Source of the DNA: Theobroma cacao
Lineage: Eukaryota > Streptophyta > Magnoliopsida > Malvales > Malvaceae
DNA length: 64,000 nt
Assembly: GCF_000208745.1 (NCBI RefSeq)
Contig: NC_030858.1
Location: 36,857,283 to 36,921,282, forward strand
Reading direction: 5' to 3'
Shown here in pieces: positions 53,085-64,000 of this stretch. A program made the translations under genes and the position numbers. The notes under the pieces were generated by a model. The model worked only from the letters and a program-made list of their open reading frames with translations, was not told the origin of the DNA and made no database searches. Within the stretch, counting starts at the first letter, position 1, and each line of letters begins with the position of its first letter.

Positions 53085-53620
53085 TGTAGAGAAACGGAGG
53101 ATTGATTGAGTAAGAAATACCAAAGAAACAGAGGACAGAGAGAATAAAGAAGAAGAAAATTTTTTTTTAATATTGAACTGTACTTAAGACATTTTATTTC
53201 CAACTCAACATTTATACAAAAATATTTGAATTCAAATCAAACTACCCTCAGCTAAGATGTAGCCTCGGGAATCACACAAAACAAACTTTCAATCGACTCT
53301 TAACAAACTCAACCGACCAACACAACGGTCAAAACAAACATTTAAAGAAGATGAACAAAACAGCAAGCTTACAAGTCGTTTAGAACCAAGAAACTAAAAT
53401 GACATGAGAGCAAGTCGTACAGAAACAAAAAAACAGAAACATTAAAAACTAAACGATTCGTTTCACAATTCTTGGTTAATAATTGTGAAACGATGACGTT
53501 TTGACTTTCTGTTTAAACTTTTCCAACTAGTCGTTGCTTCCTTCTCAGCTTCTAGCTGCTCTCTACTACTCAACTTGCTTCAACTTATTTCTTCAACCAG
53601 TTTCAGATCACTTTTCAACA
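53085..53620 (-). repeat. 3' LTR of Copia 2 (left on +)
   Basis: 536 bp, with TGTAGAGAAAC at the + strand left end and TTTTCAACA at the right. Differs from the other LTR mainly by transitions and a short A-run indel near 53,430. Confidence 0.9.
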
Positions 53621-53639
53621 CACCTCCTTGATCTGAAAT

Positions 53640-56600
53640 CTAGTGAACACTTAACTTGGCTCGAAGTAACTCAAACCTTTTCTTACTGAGACCCTTAGTA
53701 AATATATCTGCTAACTAATCATTAGTCTGACAGTAAACAAGCTCAATTTCTTGATCCTTAACAAATTCTCTTACTAAATGAAACTTCACTCTAATGTGCT
53801 TAGTACGCCCATGATGAACAGGATTTTTAGCTATCACAATAGCTTATTGATTATCCACATATATAACAGTTCCCTTTCCTTGAATAAATCCTATATCCAA
53901 CAACACTTTCCTTAACCATTTGGCTTGATTAGCAGCTATTGAAACTGCTATGTACTCGGCCTCAGCAGAGGATTGAGCTACAATCTCTTGCTTCTTTGAA
54001 GCCCAGGTAAATACAGCACTTCTCAACGAAAAACAGAATCCTCTTGTACTCTTAGAGTCATTCACAGATCCTGCCCAATCACTATCTGTGTATCCTTGAA
54101 GTCCACTACTTTCATTCTTCAAATATACCAATCTAAAATTAGAAGTACCCTTTACATACCTTAAAATTCGTTTTGCAGCTTTGAAATGAATCACTGAAAG
54201 AGTTTGCATAAACCTGGAAAGCAAACAAGTGGCAAACATAATGTCTGGCCTTGTGGCTGACAAATATAACAATGATCCAATGATACTCTTATACAGTGAA
54301 CCATCTGCCTTGGAAGAACCATCATCTTTGCTTAACTGAATTCCAATAGTTAATGGAGTGTCAACAGCTTTACAACTCTCCATATTAAACTTCTTCAACA
54401 AATCTCTAACATACTTTGACTGATGCAAACAAATCTGTCCTGATTTTTGTAGAACTTCCATCCCCAGAAAATATGACATCTCCCCCAAATCTGTCATCTC
54501 AAATACCATCATCATTTGTACTTTAAATTCATGTAAATACATTACATTAGGTCCTGTAATCAACAAATCATCAACATATAAGGCAACTATCAACTGCAGT
54601 GAATCACAAGTGCCTTTAACATACAGAGTAAGCTCAATGAGACTTCTATTTAATCCATGATTTCTAAAATACTTATCTATCCTCTCATACCAGGCTCTAG
54701 AAGCCTATTTAAGTCCATATAAGGCTTTGACCAGCTTACAGACCTTTTGTTCAGAACCTTGCACAACATAACCCTCAGGTTGAGAAATGTAGATATCCTC
54801 CTTCAATATTCCATTTAGAAAAGCTGATTTAACATCTAAATGGAATATTTTCCAAGCTTCCCTAGCTGACAAAGCAACTAGAAGTCTAATTGTATCAAGC
54901 CTGACTACTAGTGCAAATGTTTCAAAGAAATCTGTACCATAGATCTATGCATACCCTTTCACCACTAACCTTGCTTTATAATTGTTAATTGATCCATCAT
55001 GATTTAACTTAGTCCTGTAAACCCACCTTACACCAATTACATTCTGTCCACTTGGTTTGTCAACCAACTCCCAAGTTCTAATCTTCAATATCATGTTGAT
55101 TTCCAAATCCATGGCTTTTCTCTAATTCTCATCAGATTTAGCTTCTGCAAAACTAACAGGATCTGTGTAGGCTAAATTACATCTTTCATAGATGTCTGCA
55201 AGTGATCTAGTCCCTCTTACAGCCAATCTTTCATCCTCCAGATCAAGTGACTCATCATCACCTCCTGGCTCCTGCTCATTTTCATTAGCAACTATAACAT
55301 CAAAATCCTGCATATCAGAATCCTGCACAGTTTTACTCTCCCAATTCCACTTTTGCCCTTCATCAAACTTCACATCTTTGCTAATAAAAATCTTCTCTGA
55401 CTTCAAATCATACAACCTATAACCTTTTGACAAATCACTATAACCAATGAAAATAGCCAGAGTAGACTTAGGATCAAGCTTTGATCTCTTTTCATCTGGT
55501 ACGTTGGCAAAGCATACAGAACCAAAAACCTTCATGTGTGAAACATTAGGCTTCTGTTCATACCAAGGTTCATATGCTGTGACATTAGGCAGTACTCTTG
55601 AATAAGTCAAGTTCAAGATGTAATTTGCTGTATTCACAGCTTCTGCCCAGAAAACTTTAGGCAAATCTTTCTGAAACATCAAGCATCTAGCCATCTCCAT
55701 TAAAGTTCTATTCTTCCTTTCTACAACCCCATTTTGATGTGGATTATAAGCTACAGTTAACTGATGCTTTACTCCCAACTTAGCTAGTAAATCTTCAAAC
55801 TTAAGAGCTGTATACTTAAAGCCATTATCAGTTTTAAGTATCTTAATCCTTTTCTCAGAAAAATTTTCTGCTTGAGCCTTAAACTTCAAAAACTTGCTCA
55901 AAGCTTCTGACTTCACTTTCAGGAAATAAACCCAACTAAACTTGGTCAAATCATCTATGAAAATAATATAGTATCTGTTGTGACTTAGAAAAGGTATTCT
56001 CATAGGACCACACAAGTCAGTATGCACCAGCTCAAGTTTTTGTTTTGCAAACCAACTTCTATGCTTAAGATAAGGTTTTCTGCTTTACTTTCCAAGCTGA
56101 CAAATTTGACACAACTTCTCTACTTTGCCAAAACCAGGTAGGCCTTCAACTAACTTATCATCAGCTAACCTCATCAGTAACTGATAATTCACATGGCCTA
56201 AACTTTTATGCCACAATTCAGCAACATTATCCTCACTCACAAAAGCAGCATGCTCAATATTCTTCAGATTTAAAGGATAACAATTATTTTCCATCTTGAC
56301 AGTCAACAATTCATCACTAGAAGGATAAAAAATAATGCATACATCATCCTTAAAAAGCAATGCATAGTGTTTCCTTATTAACTAACCAACACTAAGCAAA
56401 TTTTGGTCTGACTCAGGAACCAAATACACATCAGAAATATATTTTGTACCTAATAGTGTCTCAACAGCAACAGTTCCTCTTCCTGATATCTTCAGAAAGA
56501 CTCCATTCCCAATCTTGATCTGAGCTACAAAACTCCGATCAATTTTCGAAAACAATTCCTCATTGCCAGTGAGATGATGTGAACATCCACTGTCTAATAA

Positions 56601-57575
56601 CCAAACATTCTTCTTAATCGACTCAGCTTCTAAGCTAACCATGAACAACACTTCATCAGCTTCCTCAGTCTGCTCAGCCACTGCTACTTTCTCTTCACTG
56701 CCTTTCTTGAATTTACAGACCTTTTGAACATGACCAAGCTGATTACATAGTCTACATTTCACATTAGGCCTAAACCAGCAGTACTTAGGAGTGTGATTGG
56801 TTTTCTTACAATGAGTACATAAAGAGAACTTCTCCTACTTCTTCCATTGCTTTCCTTCACCAGAATTGCTTCCTTTGCCCTTAATCTTCTTTGCACTCTC
56901 CTCTTTCACCTTCAAGCCTTTAGTCTTTGCAACCAAAGCATTTTCAAGGCTTTCATTCTTCCAGAGTGCTCTTCTCTACTCTAAAGCAAGCAAAGCACTC
57001 AACAGCTCATTAATAGTGATCTTGGTTAAATCCTTGGAGTCTTCCAGAGATGATATTTTTACTTCAAATCTCTTTGGAATACTCACCAGGATCTTATTCA
57101 CGATTCGTTTATCACTGACCTCTTCTCCTAACTACCTAAGCTGATTCACAAGATTAATCAGCTTATCAGTATACTCCTAAATAGTCTCATCCTCTTTCAT
57201 CTTCATTAACTCAAATTGTCTAGAAACATTCAATACTCTCATTGCTCTGGTTCTGTCACTGCCTTGATACTCCTCCTTTAAACTATCCCATACTAACTTT
57301 GGATCTTCATAATTCATGATCTTCGCAAAAATTACCTCTGAAACTGTCGATTGAAGGTAAATAAGAGCCTTATATCTCTTAGCCACCTCCTCACTGTGCT
57401 GTTTAATCTGAGCCAGTGTAGAATTGGCATGCCTTTATACTAGAACCTCTCCAGTCTCAACCACGTCCCAGAGATCAAATGCTTTAAGATACGATCTCAT
57501 TTTAACCACCCCAAAAGGATAATTGACTCCAGAGAAAATTGGTGGAGCTGTGGCACCGAAGCCTACAGTAGCCAT
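53640..57575 (-). pseudogene. Copia 2 gag-pol, interrupted by many stops
   Basis: In coding order on -: gag from the ATG at 57,575; two CCHC knuckles (CTHCKKTNHTPKYC and CRLCNQLGHVQKVC, about 56,720-56,830); protease with intact DSG (VWLLDSGCSHHLTG, about 56,590); GAG-pre-integrase (56,085-56,240); integrase with acidic residues in HTDLCGP, KTDNGF and VVERKNR (55,700-56,027); reverse transcriptase with YVDD (about 54,575); RNase H to 53,640 with CTKGL-type tail. At least eleven premature stops are visible and all are TAG or TAA, scattered from gag to RNase H. The domains otherwise stay in frame for long stretches. Confidence 0.92.
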
Positions 57576-57629
57576 CTTCGATGTTGACAAAGCAGCAACA
57601 AGCAAAATCACAGGTCCCTCAAGAATTCA

Positions 57630-57641
57630 GCACTGATACCA
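57630..57641 (-). other. primer binding site of Copia 2
   Basis: TGGTATCAGTGC on -, immediately after the LTR end; it differs by one base from the common TGGTATCAGAGC (initiator-Met tRNA) site of plant Copia elements. Confidence 0.85.
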
Positions 57642-58163
57642 TGTAGAGAAACAGAGGATTGACTGAATAAGAAATACCAGAGAAACAGAGGACAGAGAGA
57701 ATAAAGAAAAAGAAGAATTTTTTTTAATATTAAACTGTATTTAAGACATTTTATTTTCAACTCAACATTTATACAAAAATATTTGAATTCAAATCAAACT
57801 ACCCTCAGCTAAGATGTAGCCTCAGGAATCACACAAAACAAACTTTCAGTTGACTCTTAACAAACTCAGCCGACCAACACAACGATCAAAACAAACATTT
57901 AAAAAAGATGAACAAAACAACAAGCTTACAAGTCGTTTAGAACCAAGAAACTAAAACGACATGAGAGCAAGTCGTACAGAAACATTAAAAACAAAACGAT
58001 GCGTTTCACAATTCTTGGTTAATAATTGTGAAACGATGACACTTTGACTTTCTGTTTAAACTCTGCCAACTAGCCGTTGCTTCCTTCTCAGCTTCCAGCT
58101 GCTCCCTGCTACTCAACTTGCTTCAGCTTATTTCTTCAACCAGTTTCAGATCATTTTTCAACA
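57642..58163 (-). repeat. 5' LTR of Copia 2 (right on +)
   Basis: 522 bp partner of 53,085-53,620 with the same termini. Confidence 0.9.
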
Positions 58164-58168
58164 TAGTT

Positions 58169-59631
58169 TTGTCATTGCAATCAAGCTTTTGAAACAATGG
58201 TTATTTGGAAAATTAGGTGAGTTAGAAGTGATCTTCAGTGTTCTTGCACATGGAGGGGATCTGATATGAGAAGTCAAAGTATTGTATTCTACTCAGGCTC
58301 ACTGGAGCAAAGCTTAGCTTAGCATTAGATTAGTGTTCTGTTCCAATTTTTTATTTTGAGCCATGGGTGTGTTGTAAAAAGGTTGAAATTCTAAACAAGA
58401 TCCAGGGATCAATCAAATTCAACATCATTAATGGTAGTTCCCTCTCTTAGGAGATACTCTCTTAAATGTCAAGATTTTTGTTTGCAAACAACACTTGGGT
58501 ATGCAAGTGGCACCTTCTCGTGACCTCTTTTAGGAAACAATGACATGAAATCGACACAAACTTCACAATCCAGACCTTGTTTCCTTTACAAGCTTTAAAA
58601 GGTGTAGGTGACATTATTGAGTTCAAGAAAAATGATAAAATAAGTGCTTATTCCTCCACTTGATTTATATTTTAATATCCCTATCTATCATATAAAATGT
58701 TCAAGTTTATGACTTTGATACTTAATTAGAATCAAGGTTTTAATAAAAATTATGAGCAATAAATATAAACGATTCATGCACTATTGATTTAATTATTTTT
58801 TGCATTTAAATGGCATGTCTTTTAAAAATTTAAATTTAAAAAATTACATTTCATCGGATGTGGAATGAAGTATTACAACCTCATCTATTCACATTTTCGA
58901 CATCCTCGTCCAAAGCCGTACATCACAATCACAATAAAAATTCACTTTGAATGACTAAAATCTCACTAATATGATATGAAAACTTATATCTAGTTAACAC
59001 ATGCTCTGATATCAATTGTAACAACTTAAATTCAATTACCACTTATCCAATAACTTTTTAACGCTAAATCACAATCTTGAAAAACTTTAATATCATATCT
59101 ATATTGAATTGACACATACTCTGATACCAATTATAACAACTGAAATTTAAGTACTACTGATTTAATAACATTTCGACTCTAAATCACATAACACTTATAA
59201 TCCGTAATAGACTTAGACCTTTATATATCCCAAGAGAGATGAGATATCAAATAATCAAGATAATTTGTTTTCATTGCTTAGATATTAAATTATACTTCAT
59301 TTTTCACTTATTTATCTCGAAATTTGGTTTAAATTCTCAAGTCTTTATTCAGTATTAATTTTGAATTTAACAATCTAAACTACTAATTATAATCTTAATT
59401 ATATGACTTGATTAAGTGAGATCTTGAGGGTAATTTTAATTTTCTTTTCTTTTTTTTTTTATAAGAAGGGATTAGAAGGAACTTTGAAATGAAGAGCAGG
59501 AAAAGGCATAGAAGGCAGCAACGAGCATGTGCCTCCTCGCATCACTCTTTATCACGTGGGGCGTCTTTGCCACCACATATAAACCCCACTTTGTCTTCCC
59601 CTTTTCTTTCTTTACCTTTTGGTTGGTTTAA
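58169..59631. other. intergenic, no gene seen
   Basis: AT-rich. A short promoter-like patch at about 59,550-59,590 (CACGTGGGGCG, an ACGT G-box-like core, followed by ATATAAACCCC) is not followed by a convincing coding sequence. The frame 59,489-59,701 is overlapped by repeat Z and not supported. Confidence 0.5.
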
Positions 59632-60826
59632 TTTTCCTCTTTCTATCCCAATCCTTCTGACATTTTACCTAAATTACCACCTCCTCCTTTCATTCCCATA
59701 ATTTAATTTTGTTGGTTAAGACTGAAAAAATTAATTAGAATTAATTAATTATTGTAGTTAAATGCTTGTTTGAGATCAAAGAGTTTGCTAGTGACACTTA
59801 ACTTGCATTCTAACCATTGACCTTTTATCAGTAATTGTCCTAGTCTTCTTTTAATGGTGTTTGGTACATTATCCTTTCAATTTGTAGATTTTTCTTTTGC
59901 TTTCCTTTTCAAATATATTAAGTTGTCTATTTCAATTTCAGGTAGGTATATGTACATGTACATATACATCCACGTTTTTGTCTAAATTCAAGTATCCATT
60001 TCTTTTTTAAATAGATGATGAAAATATACCTTTTAATGGGATGCAAATTTTTTTTAAAATGTAATTATTACTGGACTCACGTTAAGTCGGGTAATTATGC
60101 ATTGAATAAAATAAGTTAAACTATACAACATTGGAACATCCATAGATAAAACTAAAAAAAATAATATATTTGAAAAAAATACATTCATTTTTTAAATATT
60201 TATTGAAAAAATTAGTTAATTTTGGTGAATTTAGTTTTCAAATCCCTTTTTCAAAAAAGAGACAAAAGAAAGAATAGTGGGTTAAAATTGGGAGTCTTTA
60301 TCATGTAAAATCAAGCCAACAAAATCATTAATTTATAGACCAAACAGACTCTAATAAATGCCAACTCCTCCATTAGCATTGATTGCTTGGTGCTTTCATG
60401 CATGGGAAAAAGGCATAACGGGTGAAATTTTGGTAGCAATTTTCATTCCTAAATTAGTTATCCAATATTCCAATTACGTAAAAAAAATAAAATAAAAAAT
60501 CTTTTTAAAAATAATATTCATATACAATAAAATCCAACTCATTCTTTATTATTTTTCTATAAAATCACACCTATCTTTATTCAACTTTTCTTTATACATT
60601 TACAAGTATTAATGAGCCGTAACAAATACTATGCAATAAATAATTCTTATCTCTTTTTAAAATGTTGAGATTTAAAATTTAAATTTTGTTTCGTTTAATA
60701 TGAAACAAAATTAGTTATTGAAATTTTAAAAAAAATTCATTATAAAAAAACAAAATAATTATTTCCCCACAACAAATAAATTTTATCATCATTAAGAAAT
60801 TGGCAAAAATCTTGGATTGGGGCCCA
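59632..60826 (+). repeat. direct repeat Z, right copy
   Basis: Near-identical partner of 37,438-38,634, non-coding. This copy continues uninterrupted on both sides, so it is likely the native location. Confidence 0.9.
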
Positions 60827-61091
60827 TTGGTTTCATTAGAGTGGCTCCCACCTCTCCTCATTAACAGGAAACTAGAACTAAATTGTCCCGTTTCGCACAA
60901 AATAGCTTTAAGTAATGACTACTTAACTTCCTTTCAAAATTTAAAAGCACTCCAGATTTAAGGAGGGGGTAATCTCGTAATATCTGGGAAAGTGAGAGGC
61001 GATTTACTAAGCTCAAATACCGTTTCTTTTTCAAATTTTTTCGAAATTGCCTTTTTATTCACACCCTTTTAGCCTTTCGTGCTTCCCATTA

Positions 61092-61182
61092 TAACGGTCG
61101 GATGTTACGATGTACGGAGGTCTATTAACGCCGTTAACCTAACATCAATCCGAACCTCGTTGCCGTCCATACTTTTAAACGG
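61092..61182 (+). promoter_or_regulatory. putative mitosis-specific (MSA-like) elements of the kinesin-5 promoter
   Basis: Three AACGG cores lie within 91 bp: TAACGG (61,092-61,097), CCGTTAA on the other strand (61,131-61,137, part of the palindrome TTAACGCCGTTAA) and AAACGGC (61,177-61,183). Plant G2/M genes, including mitotic kinesins, commonly carry AACGG cores bound by three-repeat MYB factors. The position, 140-230 bp before the CT-rich leader, is consistent with this. The transcription start was not determined. Confidence 0.5.
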
Positions 61183-61409
61183 CGTCAAATCTGAACGAAA
61201 AGCTTGAGGCTCCCTCTCATCTTTCTCACGCTCTCTCTCTCTCTTGTTTATTTTAAAATGAGGAATAGATAATCGTCGCGATTTGGATTTCATTAACTCT
61301 CTCTCTACACTCTAAAAAAGCTCAGGTGCTTCTTCTTCTTCTGCTTCTTCTCTCTCTAGAATCGTCGCCATTTGAATTTCCTTTCGACTCGCCGGCTTTG
61401 TTATTCACT

Positions 61410-61768
61410 GTAAGTTTTCACTGACGAATTTTCGTCGCCGATTCTCTTTGTCTAAAGTCTAAATCGGTTAATTCCGATCCGAATCTATACATAAATTTCA
61501 ATCACATTTTTCTTCTTGATTTCTTATTTATTTCTTTTTTTAGTAAAATTTGTTCTTCTTCCAAATCTGTGTATAAAATTAACATTTTTGTTTTTCTTTC
61601 CATTCAAATTTTCTTTCTATTTTTAAAAATGATGATCTTGTGTAACTGAATAGCTGATTCATCAATGTCGAGTTAACTCACAGAGTTTTCAGCTTTTCCT
61701 CAGTCACCGAGTGTACAGAAACGTTTTTAGATTCATTAAACAAACGTACATGTATTTGAATCTTGCAG
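61410..61768 (+). other. 5'UTR intron of the kinesin-5 gene
   Basis: Donor CACT|GTAAGTTT and acceptor TCTTGCAG|AATAC lie between a CT-rich leader (about 61,320-61,409) and the short second leader exon 61,769-61,845 that precedes the ATG. The downstream frame at 61,846 fits the kinesin-5 N-terminus, so the intron is in the leader. Confidence 0.65.
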
Positions 61769-61845
61769 AATACTACTTCATTTTCACTGAATCCGAGTTG
61801 GCTCGGCGTGCTTTTGAATCGCAGAATCCTTAGAGGTTGTCTGCA

Positions 61846-63931
61846 ATGGAATCTTCGCAGCAGCAAAGAAGAGGAGGAGGATTGGTATCGCTATCTCCAG
61901 CGCAAACGCCACGTTCAAGCGATAAATCGATGCGAGATCTGCGATCAGGCGATTCCAATTCAAGTTCCAAACATGATAAAGATAAAGGCGTCAACGTTCA
62001 GGTTATTTTACGTTGCAGGTCAGTCTTATCTTCTTCTTTTTATTTAGTTATTGAATTAAATGAATAAGATTAAAAATTATAACAAATTTGATTTTTTTTT
62101 TTTGTAGGCCGTTGAGCGAAGATGAAATGAGAATACATACGCCGGTGGTCATATCGTGTAATGAAAGCAGAAGAGAAGTTTGTGCTGTACAGAATATTGC
62201 TAACAAGCAAATTGATAGGACCTTTCTTTTTGACAAGGTTTCACCTTTTTTTTTCAATTATTAGTATTATTTCGTTTTGGTGGGTGGAGGTTTTTTTTTT
62301 ATTATTATTAAAAAGGATTTGTTTGGTTCTTGATGTGGGGGGAGTCAAAAGCTGAAATTTTATTTGTTGGGTTCTAAAAGGTAAAGAAGGATTTGATAAT
62401 ATAAGTGACGATTTATAATGTTGGATGATTGATGTTTTAGGTCTTTGGTCAATCGTCTCAGCAAAAGGAGTTATTTGATCTAGCTGTGTCTCCAATTGTG
62501 AATGAAGTTCTTGAGGGTTATAATTGCACTATCTTTGCATATGGTCAGACGGGAACAGGAAAGACATACACAATGGAAGGAGGGGCAAGGAAAAAGGTTC
62601 ACTTTTTCCTTCTGTTTTATACAATTTTAAAATTCATGTATGAATTTCTTTGTCTTTTGCTTGCTTTCAATTCTAAGTGAACTTTTGGTTTATGCAGAAT
62701 GGGGAATTTCCAACCGATGCTGGTGTTATCCCAAGAGCTGTTAAACAGATTTTTGATATATTAGAAGCTCAGAATGCTGAATATAGTATGAAAGTTACAT
62801 TTCTAGAGCTTTACAATGAGGAAATAACAGATCTTTTGGCACCGGAGGAAACTTCAAAATTCGTTGTTGATGATAAAACTAAGAAACCCATTGCTCTTAT
62901 GGAAGATGGAAAAGGAGGTGTTTTTGTCAGGGGCTTGGAAGAAGAGATAGTAACAACTGCAAATGAAATTTACAAAATCTTGGAAAAAGGTTCTGCTAAA
63001 AGGCGTACTGCTGAGACTCTACTTAACAAACAAAGTAGTCGTTCTCATTCTATATTTTCTATTACAATCCACATTAAGGAGTGTACTCCAGAAGGGGAAG
63101 AGATGATTAAATGTGGAAAGCTAAATCTTGTTGACCTTGCTGGTTCTGAAAATATTTCACGTTCTGGTGCAAGAGAGGTATTGCATCACCACCCTGAGTG
63201 TATAATTTTCTTTAGCAAATGTTTGGGAAGACTGAGGAGTGGATGTCCTTGCTATGAGTCTTATGCAACAGTCAAATGAAAAAATTCTCTATGTTGATGC
63301 TGTCTATGTTAGGATATATGAAAGTTTTAAGGGTTGATCCCCATGTAAATGGACTCTTACAGGGCAGAGCGAGGGAAGCTGGAGAGATTAACAAAAGCTT
63401 GCTTACTCTTGGTCGTGTTATCAATGCACTTGTTGAGCACTCTGGTCATGTTCCATATAGGTATGAATTATCAGTAGCTGAAAATTTCTCATTAGCATCT
63501 TGTTTGTTTGGGATAAGATTGTATAATACATTTACAATTGCAGAGATAGCAAACTAACAAGGCTGTTGAGGGATTCCTTGGGGGGGAAAACAAAGACATG
63601 TATAATTGCCACAATATCTCCTTCCATCCATTGTCTGGAAGAAACACTCAGCACCCTAGATTATGCACATCGTGCCAAGAACATCAAGAACAAACCAGAG
63701 GTCAGTGGTTTAGTCATCACCATCACATTTTTTTAGCTTTTTGTTGCTAAATTCTTTCACATCATAAAGCTGAATTATTTCTCATTTCTCTTATATGTGA
63801 AGTTAAATTGTTTTTTCTTTTTGCAACATGCTGAAATAATTGAAATTTGTTAATATTTCAGATTAACCAGAAGATGATGAAATCTGCTTTAATAAAAGAT
63901 TTATATTCTGAAATTGATCGGCTGAAGCAAG
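61846..63931 (+). CDS. KIN5: kinesin-5 (BimC/Eg5 type) motor protein, 5' part, continues past the window
   Basis: Coding exons: 61,846-62,018; 62,108-62,237; 62,441-62,596; 62,698-63,177; 63,363-63,460; 63,544-63,700; 63,862-63,931. These give 421 codons plus one base, so the gene continues to the right. After a Ser-rich N-terminus (1-48) comes the motor: [13 protein letters not shown] (49-61), P-loop GQTGTGKT (136-143), switch [10 protein letters not shown] (263-271), switch [10 protein letters not shown] (297-304), [12 protein letters not shown] (322-333) and [13 protein letters not shown]. After the neck, [20 protein letters not shown] begins the coiled-coil stalk. All nucleotide-contact motifs are intact. 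Kinesin-5 proteins are tetrameric plus-end motors that crosslink spindle and phragmoplast microtubules. Closest to the plant 125-kDa kinesin-related group. Confidence 0.95.
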
Positions 63932-64000
63932 GTAGTTGACTACTTCCTAAATTTTTTGCCAAGAAAACTTAATTACCTCATCAATCAGTTCTTATATGTG

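Larger units (their letters stand above)
53085..58163 (-). mobile_element. Ty1/copia LTR retrotransposon 2 (full length, defective)
   Basis: The LTRs are at 53,085-53,620 and 57,642-58,163 (on - each begins TGTTGAAAA and ends CTCTACA). Directly inside the right LTR, on -, is TGGTATCAGTGC, a primer site of the initiator-Met tRNA type. A purine tract (CAAGGAGGTG on -) abuts the left LTR. Flanks are CAGTT (53,080-53,084) and TAGTT (58,164-58,168), a 5-bp target duplication with one C/T difference. The lineage differs from Copia 1: different LTRs, primer site and gag. Confidence 0.93.

Noticed and set aside
61763..62047. 94-codon + frame overlapping kinesin exon 1
   Set aside because: Different frame from the motor domain; the frame starting at 61,846 continues through seven in-phase exons and encodes the recognisable kinesin-5.

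Overview
The window is nuclear DNA from a flowering plant, almost certainly a eudicot. It is AT-rich, its genes have short GT-AG introns, and it carries plant-type Copia, LINE and Mutator-like elements, cucumisin-type subtilases, narbonin/chitinase-2-like GH18 proteins and a plant kinesin-5. I cannot name the species.

Layout. (1) 1-2,790: mostly non-coding, with one possible exon at the left edge. (2) About 2,790-16,370: a large, decayed Mutator-like element (MULE). It carries a DUF1985/Ulp1-protease-like gene on + (3,979-8,535, catalytic Cys replaced) and a MuDR-type transposase on - (12,560-15,445, dead). Seven tandem-repeat arrays built on GTGTCAC/GTGACAC run through it. Between the two genes lie two large inverted repeats. 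The arms of the first (10,837-11,388) encode a piece of a plant RNA-dependent RNA polymerase (RDR), in opposite orientations around a 23-nt loop. I consider this the most interesting object in the window. (3) 17.4-44.8 kb: a cluster of GH18 genes on - interleaved with cucumisin-like subtilases on +. There are two intact GH18 genes (17,419-18,351; 21,521-22,432), two GH18 pseudogenes (27,326-27,700; 43,626-44,808) and three intact 10-exon subtilases of 733, 742 and 744 codons. Paralogue comparison dates several LINE/retroposon insertions, because the empty site survives in the sister copy. At 35-40 kb there are near-identical duplications and a single N, which suggest a misjoin or real segmental duplication. 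(4) 44,846-50,441: a Copia element (+) with matching AACTG target duplications, sitting between the ATG and the likely TATA box of the last GH18 pseudogene. (5) 53,085-58,163: a second Copia element (-), with an initiator-Met primer site and many TAG/TAA stops. (6) 61.1 kb to the end: promoter, 5'UTR intron and first seven coding exons of a kinesin-5 motor gene that runs off the window.

Functionally, the intact genes are secreted subtilases and secreted chitinase-like proteins, both apoplastic or vacuolar classes expanded by tandem duplication, plus one mitotic kinesin. Everything else is transposon-derived or has no visible gene. Exon boundaries were worked out by hand from splice sites and reading-frame phase and have not been checked against transcripts.
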